64,000 nucleotides of DNA from Adineta vaga (Eukaryota > Rotifera). Shown in pieces: positions 45,897 through 56,572 of this stretch. The notes below the pieces were generated by a model. The model worked only from the letters and a program-made list of their open reading frames with translations. It made no database searches and was not told the DNA's origin. How positions within the stretch are numbered: position 1 is the first letter of the stretch; the number at the start of each line of letters is the position of its first letter. Location of the stretch: the NCBI GenBank assembly GCA_021613535.1, contig CP075494.1:15934001-15998000 (forward strand), written 5' to 3'. Both the position numbers and the translations under genes were made by a program.

Positions 45897-47225
45897 TTAG
45901 ATTAGATTAGATTACAGATCACGACCATGACCCTATATAAGGAGGTGCGTCTGTCATTTGTAAGATTACTTTTCGAAAGCTGAAAAATCCAAAAAAAATT
46001 CAAAAATCAAGATTTGGATTAGATTACAGATTACGACTACAGATTACGATTACGACTATGACCCTATATAAGGAGGTGCGTCTGCCATTTATAACATTAC
46101 TTTTCGAAATCTGAAAAATCCAAAAAATCCAAAAATCAAGATTTGGATTAGATTAGATTAGATTAGATTACAGATTACAGATTACGATTACGACTATGAC
46201 CCTATATAAGGAGGTGCGTCTGTCATTTGTAAGATTACTTTTCGAAATCTGAGAAATCCAAAAAATCCAAAAATCAAGATTTGGATTAGATTAGATTACA
46301 GATTACAGATTACGATTACCACCATGACCCTATATAAGGAGGTGCGTCTGTCATTTATAACATTACTTTTCGAAATCTGAGAAATCCAAAAAATCCAAAA
46401 ATCAAGATTTGGATTAGATTAGATTAGATTAGATTACAGATTACAGATTGCGATTACCACTATGACCCTATATAAGGAGGTGCGTCTGTCATTTATAAGA
46501 TTACTTTTCGAAATCTGAGAAATCTAAAATCAAGATTTGGATTAGATTAGATTAGATTAGATTACAGATTACAGATTGCGATTACGACTATGACCCTATA
46601 TAAGGAGGTGCGTCTGTCATTTGTAAGATTACTTTTCGAAATCTGAGAAATCTAAAATCAAGATTTGGATTAGATTAGATTAGATTAGATTACAGATTAC
46701 AGATTGCGATTACGACTATGACCCTATATAAGGAGGTGCGTCTGTCATTTGTAAGATTACTTTTCGAAATCTGAAAAATCCAAAAAATCCAAAAATCAAG
46801 ATTTGGATTAGATTAGATTAGATTAGATTACAGATTGCGATTACCACTATGACCCTATATAAGGAGGTGCGTCTGTCATTTGTAAGATTACTTTTCGAAA
46901 TCTGAGAAATCCAAAAAATCCAAAAATCAAGATTTGGATTAGATTAGATTACAGATTACGATTACGACCATGACCCTATATAAGGAGGTGCGTCTGTCAT
47001 TTATAAGATTACTTTTCGAAATCTGAGAAATCTAAAATCAAGATTTGGATTAGATTAGATTAGATTAGATTACAGATTACAGATTGCGATTACCACTATG
47101 ACCCTATATAAGGAGGTGCGTCTGTCATTTGTAAGATTACTTTTCGAAATCTGAGAAATCTAAAATCAAGATTTGGATTAGATTAGATTACAGATTGCGA
47201 TTACTTATATGGTCCTATATAAGGC
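45897..47225 (+). repeat. Tandem array of about 11 units of 111-139 bp, each with a TATATAAG motif
   Basis: Each unit has the same order: (GATTA)n, GATTACAGATTACGATTACG, TATGACCCTATATAAGGAGG, TGCGTCTGTCATTT, TTACTTTTCGAAATCTG, then a small inverted repeat made by AATCCAAAAATC and GATTTGGATT. CCTATATAAGG occurs at about 45932, 46063, 46201, 46329, 46468, 46595, 46722, 46854, 46975, 47103 and, degenerate, 47213. Unit length varies mainly with the number of GATTA words. The last unit drifts (CCTATATAAGGCAGTGG) and the array ends. Confidence 0.9.
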
Positions 47226-47334
47226 AGTGGCTCATGCATTTCAGAAGTCTATAATAAAAATGCAACATATCTTCATAACAGCAGTTGCTGTCTTCGTACA
47301 AAGTAACTTAATCTGGGACCAATGGAGGAGAATA

Positions 47335-47940
47335 CGCCTTCAATCTGGTGGAAATCCATCGTAATCTGGGTGAAATCTATGGTAATCTTACTGTAATCCA
47401 TCGTAATCTTGGAGGAATCTACAGTAATCCATTGTAATCCAGGTGAAATCTACAGTAATCCATCGTAATCTTGGAGGAATCTACAGTAATCCATCGTAAT
47501 CCAGGTGAAATCTATGGTAATCTTACTGTAATCCATCGTAATCTTCGGGGAATCTACGGTAATCCATCGTAATCTAGTCGAAATGTATCGTAATCTTCGG
47601 GGAATCTACGGTAATCCATCGTAATCTTGGAGGAATCTACGGTAATCCATCGTAATCCAGGTGAAATCTATAGTAATCTTACTGTAATCCATCGTAATCT
47701 TGGAGGAATCTACGGTAATCCATCGTAATCCTGATGGAATCCGTCGTAATCTTGAAGAAGTCTAGGGTAATCCATTGTAATCTAGGCGAAATCCATTGTG
47801 ATTTTGAAGAAATCTAGGGTAATCTATCGTAATCTAGGTGAAATCCATTGTAATCTAGGTGAAATCCATTGTAATCTAGGTGAAATCCATTGTAATCTAG
47901 GTGAAATCTATCGTAATCTTACTGTAATCCATCCTAATCT
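47335..47940. repeat. Tandem array of about 30-bp units built on GTAATCCATCGTAATCT
   Basis: CCATCGTAATCTTGGAGGAA and related variants repeat about twenty times. The common word GTAATC is the reverse complement of GATTAC in the neighbouring array, so the two arrays share a word in opposite orientation. No coding potential is evident. Confidence 0.8.
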
Positions 47941-47944
47941 AGAA

Positions 47945-48240
47945 TAACAAATTTTGTATCCGGTGGAATCCGGTCGGTTCCGATGAGATAAGGGTTTCTT
48001 CCTCAGTTGTCCTGATGGGAGCTCTTGTCGGTTTCGACCGTATCCGTGACTCAGAACCGACAAAATCCGGTCGGATCTTTTCCGACGTAATCCGCGTCGG
48101 AATCCGTTAGTTAGGATTGCGGTCAAAATCGTAGGGGTTCCGGTCGGTTTTGGTCGAGAAAAGGACGATTTCCGACAGAATCCGATGTCGGATTTGATCC
48201 GCGTCTTGTCGGATCTGTCGGTCGGAATGAATCTCCTGGG
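47945..48240. repeat. TCCG/CGGA-rich degenerate repeat block 2
   Basis: TCCGGT, GTCGGA, TCCGAC and GATCCG words dominate, as at 42225-42640. Minus-strand open frames of 60-72 codons here are Arg-rich by composition only. Confidence 0.45.
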
Positions 48241-49714
48241 GATTTGGATCGATTATTCCCATATCGATAAATTTGTTCCTTTTGTCCAATTGTTAATCTA
48301 ATGTTCGAAAAAAAGAAGAAAATTAAAAAAAATGGTATATGTAATACGAATTAATATCTATATTAGGAGAGACCAAGCCTGTTGTACTGCTCAATAATCA
48401 CCATAAATGTTCCAACACGTTTATAGAAATTTTAGAGCAAAGACGAAGGTGAAATCAACTTTTATCAAATAATTGACAATCCAAACGCAACAAATGAAAT
48501 AGAAAAAGACAAAAATATTTACAAGGCTAATTTGGCAACACGTATTATCATCAAACCATTTCAATCGCTGTCTGTTTCTCTAGAAAAAGAAAACAAATTC
48601 TTCATCACGAATTTAATATAAAAAGCGTTTTACCTTTCGTTTTGTTTCTTTCCCTATATTCTTCCATTGATTTTGGTGTGAACCAAGCTTTCTAAAAGGA
48701 AACATTCAATATATATTGCCAATTCAATAGCAAAGAAAAACATACCTTGAACTCACACCTATTTCGAACATATTTCATACCACACACTAGCAAGAACACA
48801 TAAACCCTCCAGATGTTAAAACACTTGCCACTAACATAAAAATACTCCATATCCACTCCATAACCAGATTACCCCTTTCTTCTTTTGAAGCTGCATATAA
48901 CGCTTTTCGCGTACTACTGCCGATCAACGACACGCTCATATCTGTTATCGCCTCAAAATTTTGCAAACGATTTGAATGTTAATGGCTAAAAAAGACAATT
49001 AACTTTAATAATCGACACAGTCATAGATCACTTACTTTTCCAAAATCACCAATAATAAAATAAAGGAACACAATAACAAAAACAATTTCAATATGTTGAA
49101 AAAAATATCGACGAAATATAATAAGTGACTACATAATCTGATAACAGGCACATAAATACGACACCCTCCAATCATACCTAATTAACACTTTGTAATAAAA
49201 TAATATCCGTATCCGTTATATAAATTCAAAAGATTCATCCGCTCATTGATCATATAACACAACATTTCTACATCCGAATAAAAAAAATGTAACTTCCCAA
49301 CTCAATTACAACGTTCAAAAAAAACGAAACTGTCCACTCAACAAGCATAAACTACTTAACAGAAACAATATCATCAAAAATAATCAACAATCCTTTGCTC
49401 AGGACACGGATGTATTACTTTTCCATCACATAAGACTTCAACGATAATTTCTCTCTTCATAATCAATTTCGGTGAAATTAGAGCATGTGGATTAAGTGAA
49501 AAATGCATGGCAGAATGGAGGAGAAGTAAGGCATCAGTGAAAAGTATTTGTTTTGTTATGTCGAAAAGAGTTAGGTCTGAGAATTAGAAATGACTTGTGC
49601 GAATGACATGGAATGATTTTATTTCGCTGTGTGACATATTCCATCAGCGGAGCTTTGTGTGGAAAGCGTTTCCATTCTACATCGGTAGTGCGTCACTAGA
49701 AAATGGTGTTACTA
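48241..49714. other. Gene-poor interval, nothing recognised
   Basis: AT-rich sequence with many stops in all frames. I see no gene, repeat or RNA signal I can name. Confidence 0.4.
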
Positions 49715-49906
49715 CACTGTAAAAAAAAGGAGTTTAATCGAACCTGTATCCAGGGGAAGATCCTTTGAGGTTTAGTATCGATTTTCCAAACTAAAAAAAG
49801 ATTGGTGAACATTCAACTGAACGTTATTTGATTCAGTAAATCGCTAAGAAACCTCAAAGGATCTTCCCCTGGATACAGGTTCGGTAAAACTCCCTTTTTT
49901 AGAGTG
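49715..49906. mobile_element. 192-bp MITE with TA target duplication
   Basis: CACTGTAAAAAA begins and TTTTTTAGAGTG ends the element, with TA on both sides (49713-49714 and 49907-49908). The inverted arms extend about 58 bp, including a perfect GAACCTGTATCCAGGGGAAG and CTTCCCCTGGATACAGGTTC pair. TA flanks suggest a Tc1/mariner-type source. There is no coding capacity. Confidence 0.85.
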
Positions 49907-50514
49907 TAGGGAGACCATCGTCCAATTCCTGGCCTTCATCATGGTGTTTGATGATTTTGAATTTTCTGAGAGTTCAATTTTTGACCGACAGTGTTTCAGT
50001 TTCCGTGGTTCTAGCGTTTCGTAATGCTAGCTTCACACTGATGAAAGAGTATATGTTAGCTTGAAATCAAACCATTCTAACAAAAACTAACCGTTCTATG
50101 GACACACAAGAAAATATAATAATATCTACATCATTGGACAGTCAACAACGTTTTTGCACAAATTTGTATATATTCTGTTTTGTAATCAAAGTCAGAAAAT
50201 CGTCTTAACAATGTGTAATGAATATTCTTCAAGTAAAAAACAGAGTAGATTACGAATCTTTATTTTCGCCATCATTGATGCTTTCTTTACGCATATTCAT
50301 ACTATAGAAATCAAACTCTTTTCACAGCAAATTGATGTCATTGAGTTTTGTTGGAAATAGAAACAATGTTCATGTCTAGTAGCTTCGAGAACATATAAGG
50401 ACAATTACAATTACTAATCTAATTAAAAAACCTGTTTAATATTGAAATCAGAAAAATAATCTTTGTTAATAAAAAGCGAAAATACAGAACAAATAGAAGT
50501 TCAAGACAAAAATG
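49907..50514. other. Intergenic region, no gene seen
   Basis: AT-rich sequence next to the 3' end of the minus-strand ADP-ribosyltransferase gene. A 68-codon open frame at 50154-50360 is unremarkable. Confidence 0.35.
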
Positions 50515-51283
50515 TTATTCATTTCCAACAAGATCCAACTCTATATGCCAATTTTGAGTTTCATATTTCACACTGTTTATTTTGATCTTAGATCCTAGCG
50601 CTAAGATGCCTTCTTTTTCGTCGGGATATTGACTCCATCGCTCAATTTGGGCAATATTCAACCGATTACCTTTAGACACTGTCAATATCATCAGCGTATT
50701 TCCATTGAATGCTCGAGAACGATCCGTTGAAAACGAAGTAAAAGAAGTGGTATAGTAGCATTCACCAACACTTCCTTTGTAATAGTTTAATTCGATTTTA
50801 CTCAGATGAACTCCTCGATAATAAGTGGAAACTAGGTTTCGTTGATATAATCCACGAATCAATGAGCGAAGGCGATTGATATATAGCCAATCGATTTCAT
50901 GATCAAGGAGTAGGCTAATATTCGTGTCTTTATACCCGCTGCCAGTGTACTGTTGCAAAACTTCGATCATTGAACTTGTTAACTTGTCTTCTTCGACATA
51001 TATTGGATAGACCTGTTCAAATTTTTTTTTATAGATGTTAGTCTTCTGCAGTTTGAGATGGCACATATTGTCTTCAGATGTGTACTGAAAAAGAACTGAA
51101 CCGGAAATGCAAGCTTTTGGAAACGCTTTTGGCAGTTGAACGGCTCCCTAAAAATATATTGAGAATATTTAACGCTCTTTATTAACATATTCAACAGAAT
51201 CAGTCTTCAACGATTTACAGTTAAAACTATTATTATTTTTACTTAAATTGTCTTACCGTAGATTTTGGTAACTCTCTTTCCAT
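50515..51283 (-). CDS. Small NAD:arginine ADP-ribosyltransferase-like protein (R-S-E class)
   Basis: Exon 1 51283-51257 (MERELPKST) and exon 2 51147-50515 are separated by a 109-bp GT/AG intron and encode 219 residues. The order of motifs is that of arginine-type ADP-ribosyltransferases: the NAD-binding Arg in STYYRGVHL (about 135), the Ser motif SFTSFSTDRSRAF (about 160), and an acidic motif YPDEKEGILAL (about 190) in which EKE is the E-x-E pair. No signal peptide, membrane anchor or TPR array, unlike 19535-22555. It probably modifies arginine on a cytosolic protein; the substrate is unknown. Codon use is host-like and more balanced than in the first half of the window. The ATG of exon 1 rests on a short exon and is less certain. 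Confidence 0.75.
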
Positions 51284-52299
51284 AACTATTTCGTTTCAAA
51301 AAGATAAATAATGTCTATTTTAAGCCAAACACTCGTGTAACAGAGAAAAAGTCGTTTACTATTTTAAAAAAATTCCCAGTTAGATGCCTTAAGTATCACA
51401 TAATCTAAACTTTACACTTCTTTTTATACGATGTTAAGCGAATGACAGTAACATAAAGAATAAAACAACATACATTTATTACCTTTTTTATCTTTATTAC
51501 CCATTAATTCCTACTTGATTCTTTCGAAATTATTCCGAGAAAACGGATGTCGTGTGTCACAGTACAGAAGAATTTTCGTATACACCATGAATGATGATCA
51601 GTCGAATATGCACGGCTAACATCTTTCTATCTCGAGAGTGCGGATGAGGATCTCAATCTCAAGATATACCCTCACCTCCACCCAGTTGATCATATAAAAC
51701 GGTAACCTTCTCAGACTACTTATTGTTTCATTTTCGAATTGAATTAAATCACGAATCTAAACGATCTATTTTCATAGAATAAGATCTAGTCTGATCGATT
51801 GATTTGAAACTGTCAGGGATCAATATATCACAAAGTGTATAACAAAAGCTATACATTGTTGTATGAAAGTACACATGAATGTATTGATACTCATCCTTAC
51901 AATTTCAGTCGCAATCAAATTCGAATACATTGAATTATGATACATCTATCGATGCATCGACTATTGTTACTCATAAAATTTCTGGAAGAATATTTTAGTG
52001 AAAATATGATTTCAATTACAATATTGAACATATTCCGGTGGGAACAATAAGATATGTCAAATAATTATCAGAATTACATTCATCGATATATTTTATTAAT
52101 TATTGATGATTTATTTGTTGGAACAAATAGGAGAAACAGATTCTACACAAATGCATGATCATCATCATTTTTGATATTATGACAAGACTACCGAATAATA
52201 AACATTGTTTGATACATAGATATATAATCTGCAAAAGGTCATTTGAATATCATTGACAAAAGAAATGAATTTTGAATTATTACTAAATAAAATTTTCCT
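51284..52299. other. Intergenic region, no gene seen
   Basis: AT-rich sequence with stops in all frames. A weak CCCTCACCTCCACCCAG stretch near 51668-51684 recalls the C-rich arm of the hairpin family but has no clear partner. Confidence 0.35.
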
Positions 52300-52309
52300 T
52301 TAACTATTC

Positions 52310-53873
52310 GAATATCTTTATAGTACTGATTTAATTCGTGCATTTTATGGACTCAATACTCAATTAGATTCTCTTATTTCTAAACAACATTCATTTCATA
52401 AGTTTGAATTTTCTAATATAAAAAGAACGAATTCGATCTAATATTCCACATATTACTAATCAAATGTATGGTCGTAATATTAATGAATATGATCTACCTG
52501 AAAAAATGAATTTATTTTTTACTTATATTTCATCACTCAATCAATTTATTACTGGATTACGATATTTATTAAATCTTACTCATTTAACAATTTCTTGTAT
52601 TATCAAACGAAGATTATTAGTTGATTTTCAATTAATTATTGATACTATTTGGAATTTATCAAAACTTAGTCATTGTTCTTTAAATCTTTATAGTCAATTA
52701 GATCAACTCATGAAATCCACTCCAAATTTAAAATATCTTATAGGCGTTGTTGATACTATTGATACTAATATTAATCGTAATTATATTTTACCTTCTCCTT
52801 CAATATTAATCAGTTTAAAGGTATGGATATCTTCCGCGTGTAAATTATTGATGTTGGATTTACTCTTGAAAAACTTAATAAATCTACGTCATTTAAATAT
52901 TAGCTTATATAATCACCGAAGGATTAATGTTTATCAATGGGAAAAATTCTTCGGAATAATCTTGCTAAATTAAAGACTTTTAAACTTAATATGATGTATG
53001 AAATTCGTTCAAATGAAGATATTGAAGAACATATGAATGAACTATTCAACTCATTTCAAACTTCATTTTGGATCAACGAACAGCAATGGTTTATTCATTG
53101 TTTTATAATTAATAGAACTATTCATTTGCATATAACAACATATTATCATCATTATTATTATTATTATTATGACGAAAAACTCACTCTCGTATTAAAATCA
53201 ACAAATCCAAATGATAATCAACAGACATTTTATCATAGTATCAACAGAATTGATAAAACATTTCTTGACCAATCGCTTCCATTTGATATTTGTTTATGGA
53301 GTCTTCACTCTATAACAATAAAATTTCCATTTCTTCATCAATTTTGGTCTATTATTCTAAATTTCGATCATTTGAAAACATTAAATGATTGGATGATATT
53401 TATCAATCAGAATTACAAAATTCATTAAATCGAGCATCGAATCTTCATAGTTTACATATTGGCCAGGATCCATCGTTGCAAAAATCTTAATTTCGTTCTC
53501 TCGATTTGGCTGAGTTGAATTATTCTTTGGATAAATCAAAATGTTTGTTATTTTGTCGTTCATCATTAACTATAATCAATGCAAAGAGTACCGCATTAAT
53601 GTTCAAAATCATGAATGTATTCTTATTCTTATAAAAAATCTGACTAATCTCCGAGCATCACATATTCTTTGTAGAGAAGAAACTTCGACCGATAAAAACT
53701 TTCAGCTTATACAATGGTTAAAAGAGAATTTACCATCAAAATATTCAATTAAGGAAGATGTCGATCCTTTCGTATTATTCAAATATCGATTCAATAGAAT
53801 TTGTTATGAAAGAAAAACTTTATTGATCAGTTTTATACAGACATATAATCAGATTAAAATTAATATTGTGTAG
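52310..53873 (+). pseudogene. F-box/LRR-like protein gene, broken by several frameshifts
   Basis: From about 52308 one frame reads IFEYLYSTDLIRAFYGLNTQ, which resembles the F-box-like start of a large family in these genomes. A stop follows at about 52440. Coding-like blocks then continue in changing frames: 52464-52973 (LRR-like, with LRYLLNLTHLTIS and LINLRHLNISLY), 52937-53428 and 53541-53873, with another block between (LHSLHIGQDPSLQ). At least two frameshifts and two stops break the frame, and they lack good splice signals. F-box proteins pick substrates for ubiquitination; this copy probably makes no full product. An undetected intron set is the alternative, but I think it less likely. 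Confidence 0.5.
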
Positions 53874-55018
53874 TTTTCATATACATGAATTGAAGGATTA
53901 CAAATGAAATTCAATTTTTTCGTCACATTTTTTTGCATATCAACTTCCTTTTGTAGTCAAAGGAATATTTTTGTTTTTTGATGTTAGTGAGAGTACTCAA
54001 TCAGATCCATATTGAATTACAGTTACTGTTGTTTCTAATGAAACTGCTCTTCTGTATGAAAATGCAACCCAGTGTTTCTACTTCTTACACGAATAATTTG
54101 TAAATGTTTAGAACCTAGTGAAACAATCATATCGACATCATTAACAAGGTGCGAAATAACTGTTTTATCTTTCCTGTATGAGATTTGATTGAATAGTAAG
54201 CAAAGTTTGTCTTCTTTTTCATTCTTTATTAAATCTAATCATTATCATAAATACGTTATTCATTGAATAGGATATTGACATCGATGTCACTATTGTCAGA
54301 ATACAGTAAACGAAACACTTGTTTAGCATTCGATTTTTCGTGAAAAAAACTATGATTAAGTTTTCAATTCAATGACATCATCATTTACATAAAAGAAAGA
54401 TTGAAAATACAAAATATTTGATTCATTAAGAAATATTTTAGATCATGAAGAATTAATTAATCATAGTATTGATTTCAATGTAGTTCATGCTACTCAATTG
54501 ATTCAATCATTATTGATTAATAATAATAAAATCATACCATTTTATATCGATTTACTGAGAGATTCAGTAAAAAAACTCACATCAAAACTCTACATGGAAC
54601 AGAATAAGAATAAATGAGAATTAACATCAAAACGAAGCAATTCAGTTAATGTTAGTAGAATAAATTGATCAATTAAATATCATACATCATTTAACATCTA
54701 CTATACTCAAGAAAGCAAAACACACAAGTTTGTGTTTTTCGAATAAAACATTTCAATTTATCATTACCATTATCACAGAACTTTAATATAACAACGATTA
54801 ATTCAACATCTGTAGTTTAAAACTATACCTGAAAACCCTTTTTCTAATTTTTCGTTCAAAAGAATATCTAAACTAAGAATGATGAAAGGCTTTTATCATC
54901 TAGACAGTAACAAATATCGTGCGTGTTTCTAATCATATCTCAATTAAATAATTGTCTTTTCATAGATACGGTCAATTCAAACGATTTGATTCTTAGTGAT
55001 ATTTTTTACAATATGAAA
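53874..55018. other. Intergenic region with one exon-like relic
   Basis: At 54442-54617 (plus strand), after TATTTTAG, a frame reads a helical peptide (INHSIDFNVVHATQLIQSLL, then IPFYIDLLRDSVKKL) to a TGA. It looks like a lone final exon or gene relic; the family is unknown. The rest shows nothing. Confidence 0.3.
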
Positions 55019-55774
55019 TTATAGAATAGTACAACAACAACCAGTATCTACTGCCACTGTTGGTTTTCTTTCTTGTGATTTTGTCAATTTTGGTCGTTGT
55101 GGTGATGGACTTACATGCCGTTGAGGTGGGTTTACACGTTGAGGTGGGTTTACACGTTGAGGTGGATTTACACGTCGTTGCGGTGGATTTACACGTTGAG
55201 GTGGGTTTACACGTTGAGGTGGATTTACACGTTGAGGTGGATTTACACGTCGTTGCGGTGGATTTACACGTTGAGGTGGGTTTACACGTTGAGGTGGGTT
55301 TGTACGTCGTTGCGGTGGATTTTCAAGTTGTCTTGTTAAATTTTTCATAGGTCGAATATAATAGGTTTGCAACCAGGACATTTTATATGTCATGATTTTT
55401 GTCACTTGACGTGCTTGACCAGCTATAATGATCGACTCAACAGCGACAAGCTGTTGACGTACTTGATCGATTTCATAAAATTCATTCAAGAATTGAATAC
55501 AAAGTTCTTCACAATGGAAAAACACTTTGCCTTCAAAAACATCTGGACTAAATGTATAACAGATAAGAAGTAATTGTTTTTGATCTTCGATAGATAATCG
55601 TGACCATTTGGAATAATTTGTAAAACGATTAATATCATCGTCATCATCACAATCAATTGCAGTACATACACATGAGAGATAATACATCAATCGAGCGACA
55701 TTATTGTTCGGTACGGATGTAGATTCGGTTATTCTTTTGATATTGACTTCATTTCGACCAAAGACGACTGCCAT
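55019..55774 (-). CDS. Unknown protein with NPPQR repeats and a C-terminal CaaX box
   Basis: A single-exon frame of 251 residues. Residues 1-150 form a globular, mostly helical domain (RLMYYLSCVCTAIDC, LLLICYTFSPDVFEGKVFF, VESIIIAGQARQVTKIMTYK) that I do not recognise. From about 150 to 225 follow about a dozen tandem copies of NPPQR-V or NPPQRRV, a basic Pro/Gln/Arg linker. The protein ends GCCCTIL: a triple Cys running into a CaaX box, CTIL, of the geranylgeranyl type. The neighbouring Cys residues could be palmitoylated. Predicted to be a peripheral membrane protein whose N-terminal domain is held on a flexible positively charged tether. The DNA repeat (55106-55329) is a 15-18-bp minisatellite and probably length-variable. 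Confidence 0.7.
   Translation of the reverse strand: MAVVFGRNEVNIKRITESTSVPNNNVARLMYYLSCVCTAIDCDDDDDINRFTNYSKWSRLSIEDQKQLLLICYTFSPDVFEGKVFFHCEELCIQFLNEFYEIDQVRQQLVAVESIIIAGQARQVTKIMTYKMSWLQTYYIRPMKNLTRQLENPPQRRTNPPQRVNPPQRVNPPQRRVNPPQRVNPPQRVNPPQRVNPPQRRVNPPQRVNPPQRVNPPQRHVSPSPQRPKLTKSQERKPTVAVDTGCCCTIL
55106..55329 (-). repeat. Coding minisatellite for the NPPQR repeats
   Basis: Units of 15 or 18 bp (plus-strand words GGTGGRTTTACACGTTGA and GGTGGATTTACACGTCGTTGC) repeat about 13 times. All steps are multiples of three, so the frame is kept. Confidence 0.85.
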
Positions 55775-56309
55775 GTGAAAAAACTTTTTATATTAATAAC
55801 ACTAGTCGACAAAAAGTGACTCGCTTTATATGAATCTTAGACAGAATGTTTTCTCCAACTTGTTATCGCTTGATTGTCAATGAAAGAAAGTTTTTTTACA
55901 ACTTGGTTTTTTTCTCAAGATAACATTTACTTATGTATGTCAAGTTTTTAACTGGAACAATTAATGAAAGAACATCCTTTATCAAACTGTTTCTGTATAT
56001 GTTTATCTTTGTATGAGAAACGAGTATGATGCAATTGACATATGTAATTGGTCGATAATTTTTCGACAACATTTGCAAATGAAAGATCACCGTCATATAT
56101 TTCGACGAAAAAAGAATTCAAGGATTCATCCTCTAAATTGCAAGTAAAGAGAAGATGATGCCGATATTCTTTTCAGAATAGTTGACATCCTTCTGATTTA
56201 TAAAATATGCTTACTTTTTCTTTCAGTTCTTTTTTCCCTTGACTGTAGCGAAGGTTTTATGAAAAAAATAGTTTGTATGTATGTTTGTTTGTGTCAGGGT
56301 CAAAGATCA

Positions 56310-56382
56310 GGGTGGGTGTGGGTGTGGGTGAGGTTGTGGGTGTTAATTAACAAGAGTCCTACATCCACACCAACCCCTCAAG
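56310..56382. repeat. TGTGGG-type element with canonical G-quadruplex motif
   Basis: GGGTGGGTGTGGGTGTGGGT has four G3 runs with loops of 1-3 bases; AGGTTGTGGGTGT follows. The partner arm ACATCCACACCAACCCCTCA lies about 25 bp further. This is the longest TGTGGG run in the window. Confidence 0.7.
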
Positions 56383-56409
56383 ACTAAAACTTTAGAAAGC
56401 ACCCATGAT

Positions 56410-56572
56410 TAGAAGGCGGCGCCAAGATTTTTACTTTAAGGGGGCTTAGTCCCTAAAATCCTATATTCTTGCGCGAAAATCGTTAGTTTTCTAGAAAAAT
56501 TTTTCAAAATCTGACGGGACTAAAACGAATTTTGATGGAGCTCAGCCCCCTCGCCCCTTGGCGCCGCCACTA
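56410..56572. mobile_element. hAT-type MITE, copy 3 (diverged)
   Basis: TAGAAGGCGGCGCCAAG and CTTGGCGCCGCCACTA are inverted ends related to the CAGTGGCGG family. The flanks CCCATGAT and CCTATGAT form an 8-bp duplication with one mismatch. Internal GGGGGCTTAGTCCC and GCTCAGCCCCC match copies 1 and 2. It is 163 bp, the shortest and most diverged copy. Confidence 0.7.

Noticed and set aside
45897-47225. CRISPR-like regular repeat pattern
   Set aside because: Units are long, vary from 111 to 139 bp and are similar over their whole length; there are no unique spacers and no cas genes. It is a tandem array in a eukaryote.
47908-48289. Arg-rich minus-strand open frames in the TCCG block
   Set aside because: The Arg content follows directly from the repeated TCCG/CGGA words; the frames overlap each other and show no domain.
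50515-51283. Reading the small ADP-ribosyltransferase as a bacterial-type toxin gene
   Set aside because: It has an intron with GT/AG borders, no secretion signal or toxin-delivery domain, and host-like composition; a cellular enzyme is the simpler call.
55060-55350. Plus-strand open frames with Val/Leu/His or Arg/Trp/Val/Tyr repeats
   Set aside because: They are antisense shadows of the NPPQR minisatellite; the minus-strand frame has a normal domain on one side and a CaaX end on the other.
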